8,049 bases of DNA from assembly GCA_946480575.1 (NCBI GenBank), contig CAMLKF010000073.1:1-8049 (forward strand), read 5' to 3'. How positions within the stretch are numbered: the stretch's first letter is position 1; each line of letters starts with the position of its first letter. Of this stretch, positions 1 through 5,832 are shown piece by piece. The position numbers and the translations under genes are program-made. Origin of the DNA: an uncultured Nitrososphaera sp. (GTDB lineage: Archaea; Thermoproteota; Nitrososphaeria; Nitrososphaerales; Nitrososphaeraceae). Under the pieces are notes generated by a model. The model saw nothing but the letters and a program-made list of their open reading frames with translations, ran no database searches and was not told the DNA's origin.

Positions 1-130
1 CTATCGAGTCGAGTATTTTGATGATGTTCTTCTTAGACTCCTTGTACGTAAGGACGACGATTGAAAGTGGCAGTTTGCGAGGCTTCAGCAGCTCTTCCTG
101 CCTACGAAGGGCCAACGCTCTACAGTTCAT
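1..130 (-). CDS. Family 2 glycosyltransferase, N-terminal fragment (cut by window edge)
   Basis: Reading leftward from an ATG at 130 gives 43 codons that run off the window. After a basic leader of about 20 residues comes PLSIVVLTYKESKKNIIKIL, which resembles the first beta strand and nucleotide-sugar loop of GT-A fold family 2 glycosyltransferases (typically SIVVPTYNE followed by a helix such as NIxxLLDSI). The usual Asn of the YNE motif is Lys here. Members of this family include dolichyl-phosphate mannose synthases and other enzymes that transfer sugars from nucleotide donors to lipid or protein acceptors at the cytoplasmic face of the membrane; the acceptor cannot be deduced from this fragment. 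An in-frame TAG lies directly before the ATG, so no longer start exists. The AT-rich block at 140-160 sits where an archaeal promoter for a short-leader transcript would be. The family call is reasonable; the specificity is unknown. Confidence 0.6.
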   Translation of the reverse strand, partial: MNCRALALRRQEELLKPRKLPLSIVVLTYKESKKNIIKILDSI

Positions 131-139
131 CTAATGGGG

Positions 140-160
140 TATAAAATTTTTAATTAACTA
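140..160. promoter_or_regulatory. AT-rich divergent promoter region
   Basis: An almost pure A/T block (TATAAAATTTTTAATTAA at 140-157) lies between the leftward glycosyltransferase start at 130 and the rightward ATG at 189. Read rightward, TTTTTAATTAA is about 35 bases before 189. Read leftward, TTAATTAAAAATT is roughly 20-28 bases before 130. Both distances suit archaeal TATA elements with very short leaders. This is inference from composition and spacing only. Confidence 0.4.
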
Positions 161-188
161 TCTCTCGGTTGCCTCTAGCAGCTAGGCT

Positions 189-416
189 ATGTCATGCAGA
201 GGCATATTGCGGCTCTACTTCCTCAACGGTGCCCTTAAAGAGGTATGCATATACTTGTACCTCGCCATTTCATACTTCGAAATTCTTGAAAGCGTCCCAA
301 TGATATTCCTTGATGTCATCTACGGGTTCGTCCTGTGGATATTGAGTCTGATACCCCTATACACAGACGCATTACCGGGCTGCACACCTGGAACCATCGG
401 GCTGGCCCCCTGCTAA
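189..416 (+). CDS. Possible small hydrophobic membrane protein (uncertain)
   Basis: An ATG-initiated frame of 75 codons with a TAG directly upstream in frame (183-185). I do not recognise the product. It has two hydrophobic stretches (about residues 19-30 and 36-58), compatible with membrane segments, and four Cys residues including one at the C-terminus. Codon choice (TAC, TTC, GTC, ATC, GCC) looks like that of the neighbouring genes, an AT-rich promoter-like block lies about 35 bases upstream, and a hairpin follows the stop at 442-464. Against it: no clear ribosome binding site, no recognisable family and short length. It could be a real small membrane protein, the remnant of a larger gene, or chance. 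It is kept as a low-confidence gene because it is the only candidate between 131 and 475. Confidence 0.35.
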   Translation: MSCRGILRLYFLNGALKEVCIYLYLAISYFEILESVPMIFLDVIYGFVLWILSLIPLYTDALPGCTPGTIGLAPC

Positions 417-441
417 CCATGTAAAGTTTGCGGGACACTTG

Positions 442-464
442 GCCTAGAGCCTTTTGATCTAGGC
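442..464. terminator. Intergenic hairpin between convergent ORFs
   Basis: A perfect 7-bp inverted repeat, GCCTAGA (442-448) and TCTAGGC (458-464), encloses a 9-base loop containing TTTT. It sits in the 59-base gap between the stop of the 189-416 frame and the stop of the leftward RadB-like gene, so it could end transcription from either side. No long T-run follows it, so activity is uncertain. Confidence 0.4.
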
Positions 465-475
465 GCGCTGTTTCT

Positions 476-1165
476 CTAAATAACAATGTCTGAAGTGCCC
501 TGCGGAGTTATCGAAAACTGCGCCGGGCTTTTGCCGGGCGGCTGCACAAGTAGGGCCCTAAATACAGATTTTGCTGCGTCGACTATCTCCAGCTTGAGCT
601 TCGTGTGAGAATAGATGGAGACAGAACTCCCCAAATACTCGCGCTGCTGTGAAGGCACAAATGCCTGGGCCACATTTCTGCCGGCCTGATCAACCACCGT
701 TATGGGCGCAGCCCTGACCGTGTTTGTCATCACGACCGCGCAGCCGGCATTTATTGCAAGGAGAGCAAGCTCGTGCAGGTGCTTCATCACCGCGAGGTGC
801 CGCGCCGGCCCTGAATACTCTGCCGAAAAGAGCGACGTCAGGGTGTCGACGACTATTAGCTGGGGATCAACGTCCAGAACTTTTCTAATAGCCTCTGCCT
901 GATCTAGCGTTGTTAGCGCCCTGACAAACGTTATCTTCTCCAACGTGTTCTGTGAGCCAGATATCTCGACTATCCGCTCAGGCCGGAAGGTACCTGCCGT
1001 GTCGATAAACGCCGCCCTGCCGCCTGCTCTGACGCAGTTGGCGCAGAGCGTAAAGCACAGCTGCGACTTGCCTGAGCCGCTTTCGCCGTAAATATCGGTT
1101 ACCATGCCTGCGCGTACGCCTCCTCCAAGGAGCGAGTCTATCGCCTGTGATCCTGTAGAGATCAT
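476..1165 (-). CDS. RadB/aRadC-like RecA-superfamily ATPase
   Basis: The 229-residue product is a RecA/RadA-fold core without the N-terminal helix-hairpin-helix domain of full RadA, which is the layout of archaeal RadB and related Rad51 paralogues. Visible motifs are ISTGSQAIDSLLGGGV (2-17), Walker A GESGSGKS (27-34), the FIDTAGTFRPERI strand-turn (53-65), Walker B LIVVD (103-107), TNTVR at the RecA L2-like position (147-151) and YLGSSVSIYSHTKLKLE (177-193), matching the conserved C-terminal strand of the family. Such proteins assist homologous recombination as recombinase mediators or paralogues; ATP binding is well supported, the exact role is not. The frame could start further upstream at a TTG (1210), but the ATG at 1165 is preferred: the TATA-like element at 1216-1227 predicts transcription from about 1196, downstream of that TTG, and the family normally begins right before ISTG. 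It diverges from the LSm gene. Confidence 0.85.
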   Translation of the reverse strand: MISTGSQAIDSLLGGGVRAGMVTDIYGESGSGKSQLCFTLCANCVRAGGRAAFIDTAGTFRPERIVEISGSQNTLEKITFVRALTTLDQAEAIRKVLDVDPQLIVVDTLTSLFSAEYSGPARHLAVMKHLHELALLAINAGCAVVMTNTVRAAPITVVDQAGRNVAQAFVPSQQREYLGSSVSIYSHTKLKLEIVDAAKSVFRALLVQPPGKSPAQFSITPQGTSDIVI

Positions 1166-1214
1166 GCCAACAGCACTGTGTAAACAAAACCTGCTTATGA
1201 ATCTGCACAAAGGA

Positions 1215-1227
1215 ACCTTTTTATTCG
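1215..1227. promoter_or_regulatory. Shared divergent TATA-like element, RadB-like gene / LSm gene
   Basis: The stretch CCTTTTTATTCG reads as a T/A-rich TATA-like box rightward and as CGAATAAAAAGG leftward. It is about 45 bases before the LSm TTG (1264) and about 55 bases before the RadB-like ATG (1165), leaving short leaders of roughly 15-30 bases on each side. One element may serve both genes, or two overlapping boxes may exist. Confidence 0.45.
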
Positions 1228-1263
1228 AGCCACGATTTTTTCATTGCGAAGTGATTAACTAGA

Positions 1264-1524
1264 TTGTCATCATCTTCGCCGTCATCGCAACAGCAGCCAA
1301 AACGTCCTTTGACAACACTGCAGCGGGCGATTAACAGAAAGGTTGCGGTGAGATTAAAAAGCGAAATTGAATACAAGGGCAGGATGAACAACGTCGATTC
1401 GTACATGAACCTGATACTTACAGACGCTGAGGAGTTCGACGGTTCTGACGTACTTGCAAACTATGGCAAGGTAGTGATCAGGGGCAACAACGTGCTTTTC
1501 ATAAGGCTAGAAAAAGAATTCTAG
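1264..1524 (+). CDS. Archaeal Sm-like (LSm/SmAP) RNA-binding protein
   Basis: An 86-residue protein with a complete Sm fold. The Sm1 motif spans about residues 24-56 ([18 protein letters not shown], then [11 protein letters not shown]). The Sm2 motif is [11 protein letters not shown] (70-80), with the diagnostic IRGxNV. These proteins assemble into heptameric rings that bind U-rich single-stranded RNA, and in archaea they are linked to RNA processing and tRNA-related complexes. The start is a TTG at 1264: an in-frame TGA at 1252 excludes anything longer, and GTGAT at 1251-1255, matching part of the archaeal anti-Shine-Dalgarno complement, lies 8 bases upstream. The first 14 residues are a Ser/Gln/Pro-rich tail not part of the ring fold, longer than in many archaeal homologues. 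metK starts 31 bases after the stop on the same strand, so the two are likely co-transcribed. Confidence 0.92.
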   Translation: MSSSSPSSQQQPKRPLTTLQRAINRKVAVRLKSEIEYKGRMNNVDSYMNLILTDAEEFDGSDVLANYGKVVIRGNNVLFIRLEKEF

Positions 1525-1555
1525 TTATGATTGCATTACTGGTGTAAGTTGGCAA

Positions 1556-2698
1556 ATGGTAAAACGATCGCTGTTCACGTCTGAAAGCGTTACCGAGGGG
1601 CACCCTGACAAGGTATGCGACCAGATATCCGACTCGATACTGGACGATTTTTTGCGGCAAGACTCTGACTCAAGGGTCGCGGTGGAATCCATGACCACCA
1701 CCGGCATCGTGTTTGTCGCCGGCGAAGTTACTTCAAAAGGCAGGGTGCACGTCCAGAAAATTGTCCGCGAGACCATCAGGGAAATAGGCTACGACAAGCC
1801 CGATTATGGTTTTGACTGCGATTCCTGCTCTGTGCTTGCGTCACTACACGAGCAGAGCCCGGACATTTCGATGGGCGTCACGGCGTCAGGCAGCAAGGAG
1901 CAGGGAGCTGGCGACCAAGGGTTGATGTTCGGCTATGCGACGAACGAGACGCCTGAACTAATGCCACTCCCAATAACGATGGCGCACCAGCTGTCAATGA
2001 AGCTGGCGCAGGTGCGCAAGAAAAAGGAGCTGAGCTGGGTCAGGCCGGATGGCAAGTCGCAGGTGTCAGTCATCTATGAAGACGGCATTCCAAAGCGTAT
2101 TGATACTGTAGTTGTCTCGACGCAGCACTCGCCGGACATCAGCATGAGCCAATTGCGCGAAGAAGTTATAAACAAGGTAATCAAGCCGGTATGCAGCAGC
2201 TGGATAGATGGAAGGACAAAATTCCTCGTCAATCCTACAGGGAGGTTCGTAATAGGCGGGCCGCCGGGCGACACCGGGCTGACCGGCAGAAAGATCATTG
2301 CAGACACTTATGGCGGGATGGGGAGGCACGGCGGCGGCGCGTTCTCGGGCAAAGACCCCTCCAAGGTTGACAGGTCCGCCTGCTACATGGCAAGGTATGT
2401 CGCCAAGAACGTGGTCGCTGCGGGACTTGCAGACAAGTGTGAGGTTCAGGTGGCCTACGCAATCGGACTCGCCGAGCCGGTGTCAATCATGGTACACACC
2501 TTTGGGACTGGCAAGGCTTCAGAGGAAGAGATAGAGGCCAAGGTGAGGAAGACCTTTGACATGAGACCAGCCGGGATAATAAAGATGCTTGATCTAAAGA
2601 AGCCAGTATACCGCAAGACGGCCGCCTACGGCCACTTTGGCAGGAACGAGCCAGGCTTTACATGGGAAAAGACTGACAAAGCCTTGTTTTTGAGCTAA
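1556..2698 (+). CDS. metK: S-adenosylmethionine synthetase (bacterial/eukaryotic type)
   Basis: A 380-residue methionine adenosyltransferase that makes SAM from methionine and ATP, releasing phosphate and diphosphate, in the cytoplasm. All hallmark motifs are present: [16 protein letters not shown] (15-30) with the catalytic His and metal-binding Asp, QSPDIS (100-105), [16 protein letters not shown] (117-132), [10 protein letters not shown] (238-247), and the phosphate-binding [19 protein letters not shown] (259-277). The length is close to that of bacterial enzymes (about 380-400). This is the bacterial/eukaryotic MetK fold with high motif identity, not the divergent MAT typical of most archaea, which suggests ancient acquisition from bacteria. 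The ATG at 1556 gives the standard N-terminus ([14 protein letters not shown]), with a weak GGTG 11 bases upstream. It lies 31 bases after the LSm gene. The product supplies methyl groups to all SAM-dependent reactions. Confidence 0.97.
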   Translation: MVKRSLFTSESVTEGHPDKVCDQISDSILDDFLRQDSDSRVAVESMTTTGIVFVAGEVTSKGRVHVQKIVRETIREIGYDKPDYGFDCDSCSVLASLHEQSPDISMGVTASGSKEQGAGDQGLMFGYATNETPELMPLPITMAHQLSMKLAQVRKKKELSWVRPDGKSQVSVIYEDGIPKRIDTVVVSTQHSPDISMSQLREEVINKVIKPVCSSWIDGRTKFLVNPTGRFVIGGPPGDTGLTGRKIIADTYGGMGRHGGGAFSGKDPSKVDRSACYMARYVAKNVVAAGLADKCEVQVAYAIGLAEPVSIMVHTFGTGKASEEEIEAKVRKTFDMRPAGIIKMLDLKKPVYRKTAAYGHFGRNEPGFTWEKTDKALFLS

Positions 2699-2925
2699 TA
2701 TTAAAATTAACATTGCATGCTAGCAGGCTAACATCTTTTCTCGTCGTCATGGGCTAATGCATATGCAAAACAGAGGTTATTAGCTTTTTTTGGAATGTGA
2801 AGCGAAACATACTACTACTGCTGCTATTATTTTTGATATCAATGTCTCGACTAAGCGGTGACCTATCGCTGTGCGTGAAGCCGCTTTGAAGTGAGTCGCC
2901 TGATTGCTCTGCCGCTCCAGCCCAG
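2699..2925. other. Intergenic stretch without a supported gene
   Basis: No convincing gene on either strand. It contains an 8-bp palindrome TGCTAGCA (2718-2725), T-rich bits (2732-2736), and a run of seven T at 2785-2791 that could end metK transcription. A repetitive CTACTACTGCTGCTATTATT stretch lies at 2810-2830. A 6-bp inverted repeat AAGCGG/CCGCTT (2853-2858, 2881-2886) has a 22-base loop. A 30-codon GTG frame at 2797-2889 encodes a Leu-rich peptide but lacks further support. Confidence 0.5.
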
Positions 2926-2941
2926 CTTTACAAATGTAAAG
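2926..2941. promoter_or_regulatory. CopY/BlaI-like operator palindrome upstream of the YHS gene
   Basis: CTTTACAAATGTAAAG is a 16-base perfect dyad (7-bp arms, AA centre) containing TACAnnTGTA, the sequence known as the cop box bound by CopY-type copper repressors of Firmicutes and close to BlaI/MecI operators. It ends 7 bases before the TATA-like box at 2949-2957. A near-copy with the same placement precedes the copper ATPase gene. The palindromes are seen directly; the regulator is inferred and not encoded in the window. Confidence 0.65.
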
Positions 2942-2948
2942 TGCACTC

Positions 2949-2957
2949 TTTATTTAA
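2949..2957 (+). promoter_or_regulatory. TATA box of the YHS gene
   Basis: TTTATTTAA is centred about 33 bases before the ATG at 2986, predicting a start of transcription near 2980 and an almost leaderless mRNA. This placement argues against an upstream GTG (2941) as the translation start, since that codon would lie upstream of the TATA box. Confidence 0.55.
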
Positions 2958-2985
2958 GAACAGCCCTATAGTTGCTGCTGCATAT

Positions 2986-3129
2986 ATGTTCAAAGACCCG
3001 GTTTGTAACATGATGGTGGATGAAAAGAAGGCCAAGTTCCTCTCTGAATCCAATGGAAGAAAAGTATACCTGTGCTCGGCAGCCTGCAAGAGCCAGTTCG
3101 ATGCAAATCCAAGCAAGTATGGCTATTGA
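2986..3129 (+). CDS. Small free-standing YHS (TRASH-like) metal-binding protein
   Basis: A 47-residue protein that is nothing but a YHS domain: FKDPVCNMMVDEKKA (2-16), then GRKVYLCSAACKSQF with three Cys in all, and a final PSKY. YHS domains bind soft or transition metals through these cysteines and are often found next to or fused to copper ATPases. The domain resembles the N-terminus of the ATPase encoded at 3470-5680 (shared pattern DPxC, M, V, EK, GRK, Y, CS, C, F), so the two are probably paralogous. No signal peptide is visible; it should be cytosolic, perhaps a copper buffer or donor. Start: ATG 2986, preceded by a well-placed TATA box and the TACAnnTGTA operator. A stem-loop and T-rich stretch follow the stop. 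Function beyond metal binding is inference. Confidence 0.82.
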   Translation: MFKDPVCNMMVDEKKAKFLSESNGRKVYLCSAACKSQFDANPSKYGY

Positions 3130-3173
3130 TAACAGGCTCGCACACAGATAAGAATAGACAGATAGAGTCTCAC

Positions 3174-3200
3174 AAGGTTTTTATTGCTCCCAAAAACCTT
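3174..3200. terminator. Strong stem-loop followed by T-rich tract after the YHS gene
   Basis: AAGGTTTTT (3174-3182) pairs perfectly with AAAAACCTT (3192-3200) around a 9-base loop, and is followed by TTCTCTTTTT. It lies 45 bases after the YHS stop and just ahead of the HMA promoter, so it would separate the two transcription units. The T-rich tail also overlaps the next TATA region. Confidence 0.6.
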
Positions 3201-3205
3201 TTCTC

Positions 3206-3220
3206 TTTTTATTCTATAAT
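3206..3220 (+). promoter_or_regulatory. TATA region of the HMA chaperone gene
   Basis: TTTTTATTCTATAAT ends 26 bases before the ATG at 3247, suitable for a leaderless or near-leaderless transcript. No TACAnnTGTA palindrome is present here, unlike at the other two copper genes. Confidence 0.45.
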
Positions 3221-3246
3221 CAGTTAAGCGATGCTGCGGCTATAAT

Positions 3247-3477
3247 ATGCTTCAAACACAAAAGGAAAGATTCAAAGTAGTTGGGATGTATTGCGCTACT
3301 TGTAAGCCCATAGTTGAAAACCAATTGAGAGGCGAGCATGCGATCAAAAAGATAGACATTGACTTTATGACAGATTCTGTTATAGTGGAGTATGACTCTG
3401 AGCTGATTACAAAAGAGGAAATAAAAGAAAAGTTGGAAAACTCGGGCTACAAGTTTGTCCGGCTTGCCGCTAGGTAG
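3247..3477 (+). CDS. HMA-domain copper chaperone (CopZ-like)
   Basis: A 76-residue protein consisting of one heavy-metal-associated domain with the ferredoxin-like beta-alpha-beta-beta-alpha-beta pattern. The metal loop is GMYCATC (13-19), with Cys16 and Cys19 as the ligands (GMxCxxC family signature). The usual elements follow: helix KPIVENQL, strand KKIDIDFMTDSVIVEYD, second helix TKEEIKEKLENSGYKF. Such proteins carry Cu(+) in the cytosol and hand it to P1B ATPases. The neighbouring ATPase has no HMA domain of its own, so this free domain may act as its metal donor in trans. It is convergent with the ATPase gene and the last 8 bases overlap (3470-3477). No ribosome binding site is evident, consistent with a short leader. 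Metal identity is inferred from the neighbour. Confidence 0.88.
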   Translation: MLQTQKERFKVVGMYCATCKPIVENQLRGEHAIKKIDIDFMTDSVIVEYDSELITKEEIKEKLENSGYKFVRLAAR

Positions 3478-5680
3478 CCTCTGCGTATGCTGCTTTTAGC
3501 TCTTTTTCTGTGTATATCTGTTCATTTTCTGGTTTGGATGGGGCAAACTTTGGTCTATACCTGCCAAGCAGTATCGAGTTTCCCACTACTGTTAGTGAGC
3601 TTAGAGCCATTGCTGCGCCAGCAAGTATTGGAAGCCATCCAAACACACTCAAGCCAAGGAAAGGAACCAGAGCGCCTCCTGCTATAGGTATAAGGCCGGT
3701 ATTGTATGCAAATGCCCAGAACAGGTTCTGCTTAATCTTTGACACAGTCTTTTTGCCTAGTTCCAGCGCAGTCACCACATCTCTTACGTCGCCTTTTATC
3801 AATATGATTCCACCTGTTTCTTTGGCCACATCGGTTCCGGAGCCTATGGCTATGCCAAGGTCCGCTCTTGCCAATGCTGGCGCGTCGTTTATTCCGTCGC
3901 CCACCATTGCAACGACTACTACTTTATCTTCTTCCTCCTTTTCCTTCTTGAGCTTTGCAATCACTTCTTCCTTTTCCCGCGGAAGAACCTGTGCGATTAC
4001 CCTCTTGATGCCAAGCTTTGAAGCGATAGCCTTAGCGGTCCTTTTGTTATCTCCTGTCAGCATAATGACTTCGATGCCCATTCTGTGCTGCAGTAAATCG
4101 ATTGCTTCCTTAGCACCTTCCTTTACAGTATCTGCCATCGCGATTATTCCAGAAAGCCTGCCATCGATTGACACAAGCGTGGCTGTCTTGCCTTGGTGTT
4201 CCATTTGCCCTAGCGTTGAATCAACTTCTGCGTTGACTGTGATGCTGTTCTCATGCATCAATTTCCTGTTTCCAATTAGTATTGTGTGTGAGCCATAGGT
4301 TGCTCGGAGTCCGTGACCAGATACGGCTTCAAAAGATTCTGGGTTTGAGACTGGCAGAGCTCGCTCTCTTGCCTTTCTGACTACCGCCTGTCCTAGCGGG
4401 TGTTCAGAGCCCGATTCTGCGATTGCTGCCAGCCTCAGGAGTTCACCTTCACCGATGCCAGACACATCTACCACGTCTGTGACAGACGGCTTGCCGTCTG
4501 TAAGAGTGCCAGTCTTGTCAAATACTACTGTGTTTACCTTCCTTGCAATTTCCAAATAGTCGCCGCTTTTGAATAGGATTCCGTTCTCTGCGCCCTTGCC
4601 GGCCCCCATCATAAGCGCTGCAGGAGTTGCGATGCCAAGGGCACAAGGGCAGGCAATAATTATCACTGATACAAACGCCAGTAGAGAATATGTCAGTCCT
4701 GCTTCACCTGCAAAATACCAGCCAAGCCCCACACTAACCGCTACCGCAATTACTGCAGGCACAAAATACTTTGCAACTTGATCAACCATCTTTTGCATCG
4801 GAGCCTTGCCTATCCTTGCATTTTCTACAAGCGTAATTATCTGTGACAGCACCGTATCCTGCCCTACCTTGGTGGCTCTGACCTTGACAAGACCGCTTTG
4901 GTTGATCGTAGCACTGATAACTTCATTCCCACTTGACTTGTCTACTGGGATGCTCTCGCCCGTGATTGCAGACTCGTCCACTGAAGATGCTCCTTCAATT
5001 ACAACGCCATCGACAGGCACACGCTCGCCCGGTCTTATGATTAGCAGGTCGCCTTCCTGAACCTGCTCTACTGGGATTTCTTCCTCCTTGCCATCCCTTA
5101 TTACTTTAGCTATTCTGGGTTGAAGGTCTACCAGCTTCCTTACTGCGCTTGACGCCTTTTCCTTTGTCCTTGTTTCTAGCAGCCTGCCAACGAGAATCAA
5201 CGTAATTATGATCGCCGCTGTCTCAAAATATACGGCTGTAAAGGGAAAGTAGCCCGGTGCAATGGCGACCGCTGCGCTATAGACATATGCTGCAGTAGTC
5301 CCTATCGCGATTAGCGTATCCATGTTGGATGCTTTGGCCTTTATTCCATCCCACATACCCTTATAGAAGCGCCAGCCTATCCAGAACTGGATTGGCGTTG
5401 CCACCGCTAGCATCACATAGTTGCTTACTCCCATTGGGAGTGGGATAAAGTCATGAAGCTGGGTCGGGAACATATGCGGAAGCGTTAGTATCACAATTGG
5501 AATTGTAAGGGCAATGCTTATTGCAACATGCCTCTTTAGCTTTTGCAGTTCTCTTTCAGGCTCAGTAAATTCATTTAGGCATTGAGTGCTGCAAAAGTAG
5601 TATTTTCTTCCATCGACTGTATGCTGGATGGAATCTGGCTTTTCCTCAACAAACATGCCACATATCGGATCTGTTGCCAT
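3470..5680 (-). CDS. copA: Cu(+)-transporting P1B-type ATPase with N-terminal YHS domain
   Basis: A 736-residue heavy-metal P-type ATPase that uses ATP to export Cu(+) across the cytoplasmic membrane. From the ATG: YHS domain at about 3-41 (DPICGMF, FCSTQC), membrane segments from about 50, TGES actuator motif (240-243), CPC metal site in ACPCALG (344-346), phosphorylated Asp388 in DKTGTLT, HP motif in SEHPLG (427-428), GDGINDAP hinge (594-601), then YN (659-660) and MALSS (691-695) in the last two membrane helices. CPC plus YN plus MxxSS is the P1B-1 signature for monovalent copper (or silver). The common N-terminal HMA domains are replaced by YHS, and a separate HMA protein is encoded convergently. 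A GTG at 5689 is possible, but ATG 5680 fits the TATA box (5704-5713), which predicts transcription from about 5682. A TACAnnTGTA dyad upstream suggests metal control. Confidence 0.93.
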   Translation of the reverse strand: MATDPICGMFVEEKPDSIQHTVDGRKYYFCSTQCLNEFTEPERELQKLKRHVAISIALTIPIVILTLPHMFPTQLHDFIPLPMGVSNYVMLAVATPIQFWIGWRFYKGMWDGIKAKASNMDTLIAIGTTAAYVYSAAVAIAPGYFPFTAVYFETAAIIITLILVGRLLETRTKEKASSAVRKLVDLQPRIAKVIRDGKEEEIPVEQVQEGDLLIIRPGERVPVDGVVIEGASSVDESAITGESIPVDKSSGNEVISATINQSGLVKVRATKVGQDTVLSQIITLVENARIGKAPMQKMVDQVAKYFVPAVIAVAVSVGLGWYFAGEAGLTYSLLAFVSVIIIACPCALGIATPAALMMGAGKGAENGILFKSGDYLEIARKVNTVVFDKTGTLTDGKPSVTDVVDVSGIGEGELLRLAAIAESGSEHPLGQAVVRKARERALPVSNPESFEAVSGHGLRATYGSHTILIGNRKLMHENSITVNAEVDSTLGQMEHQGKTATLVSIDGRLSGIIAMADTVKEGAKEAIDLLQHRMGIEVIMLTGDNKRTAKAIASKLGIKRVIAQVLPREKEEVIAKLKKEKEEEDKVVVVAMVGDGINDAPALARADLGIAIGSGTDVAKETGGIILIKGDVRDVVTALELGKKTVSKIKQNLFWAFAYNTGLIPIAGGALVPFLGLSVFGWLPILAGAAMALSSLTVVGNSILLGRYRPKFAPSKPENEQIYTEKELKAAYAEAT

Positions 5681-5703
5681 AGTATACACAAGTCACTTTA
5701 AGG

Positions 5704-5713
5704 TATATTATAT
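5704..5713 (-). promoter_or_regulatory. TATA box of the copper ATPase gene
   Basis: On the minus strand this reads ATATAATATA, centred about 28 bases upstream of the ATG at 5680, giving a leaderless or near-leaderless transcript. The TATA box and the dyad at 5720-5733 are separated by 6 bases, as at the YHS gene (7 bases). Confidence 0.6.
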
Positions 5714-5719
5714 CAGACG

Positions 5720-5733
5720 TTTACAATTGTAAA
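5720..5733. promoter_or_regulatory. CopY/BlaI-like operator palindrome upstream of the copper ATPase
   Basis: TTTACAATTGTAAA is a perfect 14-base palindrome with TACAnnTGTA at its core. It shares TTTACA(N)2TGTAAA with the site at 2926-2941 and sits at the same distance upstream of a TATA box. In archaea a site just upstream of the BRE/TATA often means activation, while one overlapping it would mean repression; the sign of regulation is open. Confidence 0.65.
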
Positions 5734-5806
5734 ATCGCATCTATGGGTGAAATCCACTATATAGTATTATATCCTTCGAGGAAAAGCGCTCTGGGGGAGG
5801 GACCCG

Positions 5807-5832
5807 AAGCCCTTACCGTTGGTCTAGGGCTT
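5807..5832. terminator. Hairpin at the 3' end of the HsdR remnant
   Basis: AAGCCCT (5807-5813) pairs with AGGGCTT (5826-5832), with an inner ACC/GGT pairing inside the 12-base loop. The stop codon of the restriction-gene remnant (5824-5826, minus strand) lies at the edge of the right arm. It could be that gene's old terminator, although no clear T-run follows. The remaining bases between 5734 and 5806 include an ACTATATAGT palindrome (5748-5757) and a G-rich stretch (5793-5801), with no supported gene. Confidence 0.35.

Noticed and set aside
2797..2889. 30-codon GTG frame coding a Leu-rich, signal-like peptide between metK and the YHS gene
   Set aside because: Its hydrophobic core comes from a simple CTACTACTGCTG-type repeat, no ribosome binding site or TATA box is well placed, and it is too short for a known family.
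3510..4298. Long plus-strand frame opposite the copper ATPase
   Set aside because: It is antisense to strongly conserved ATPase motifs and shows no family features.
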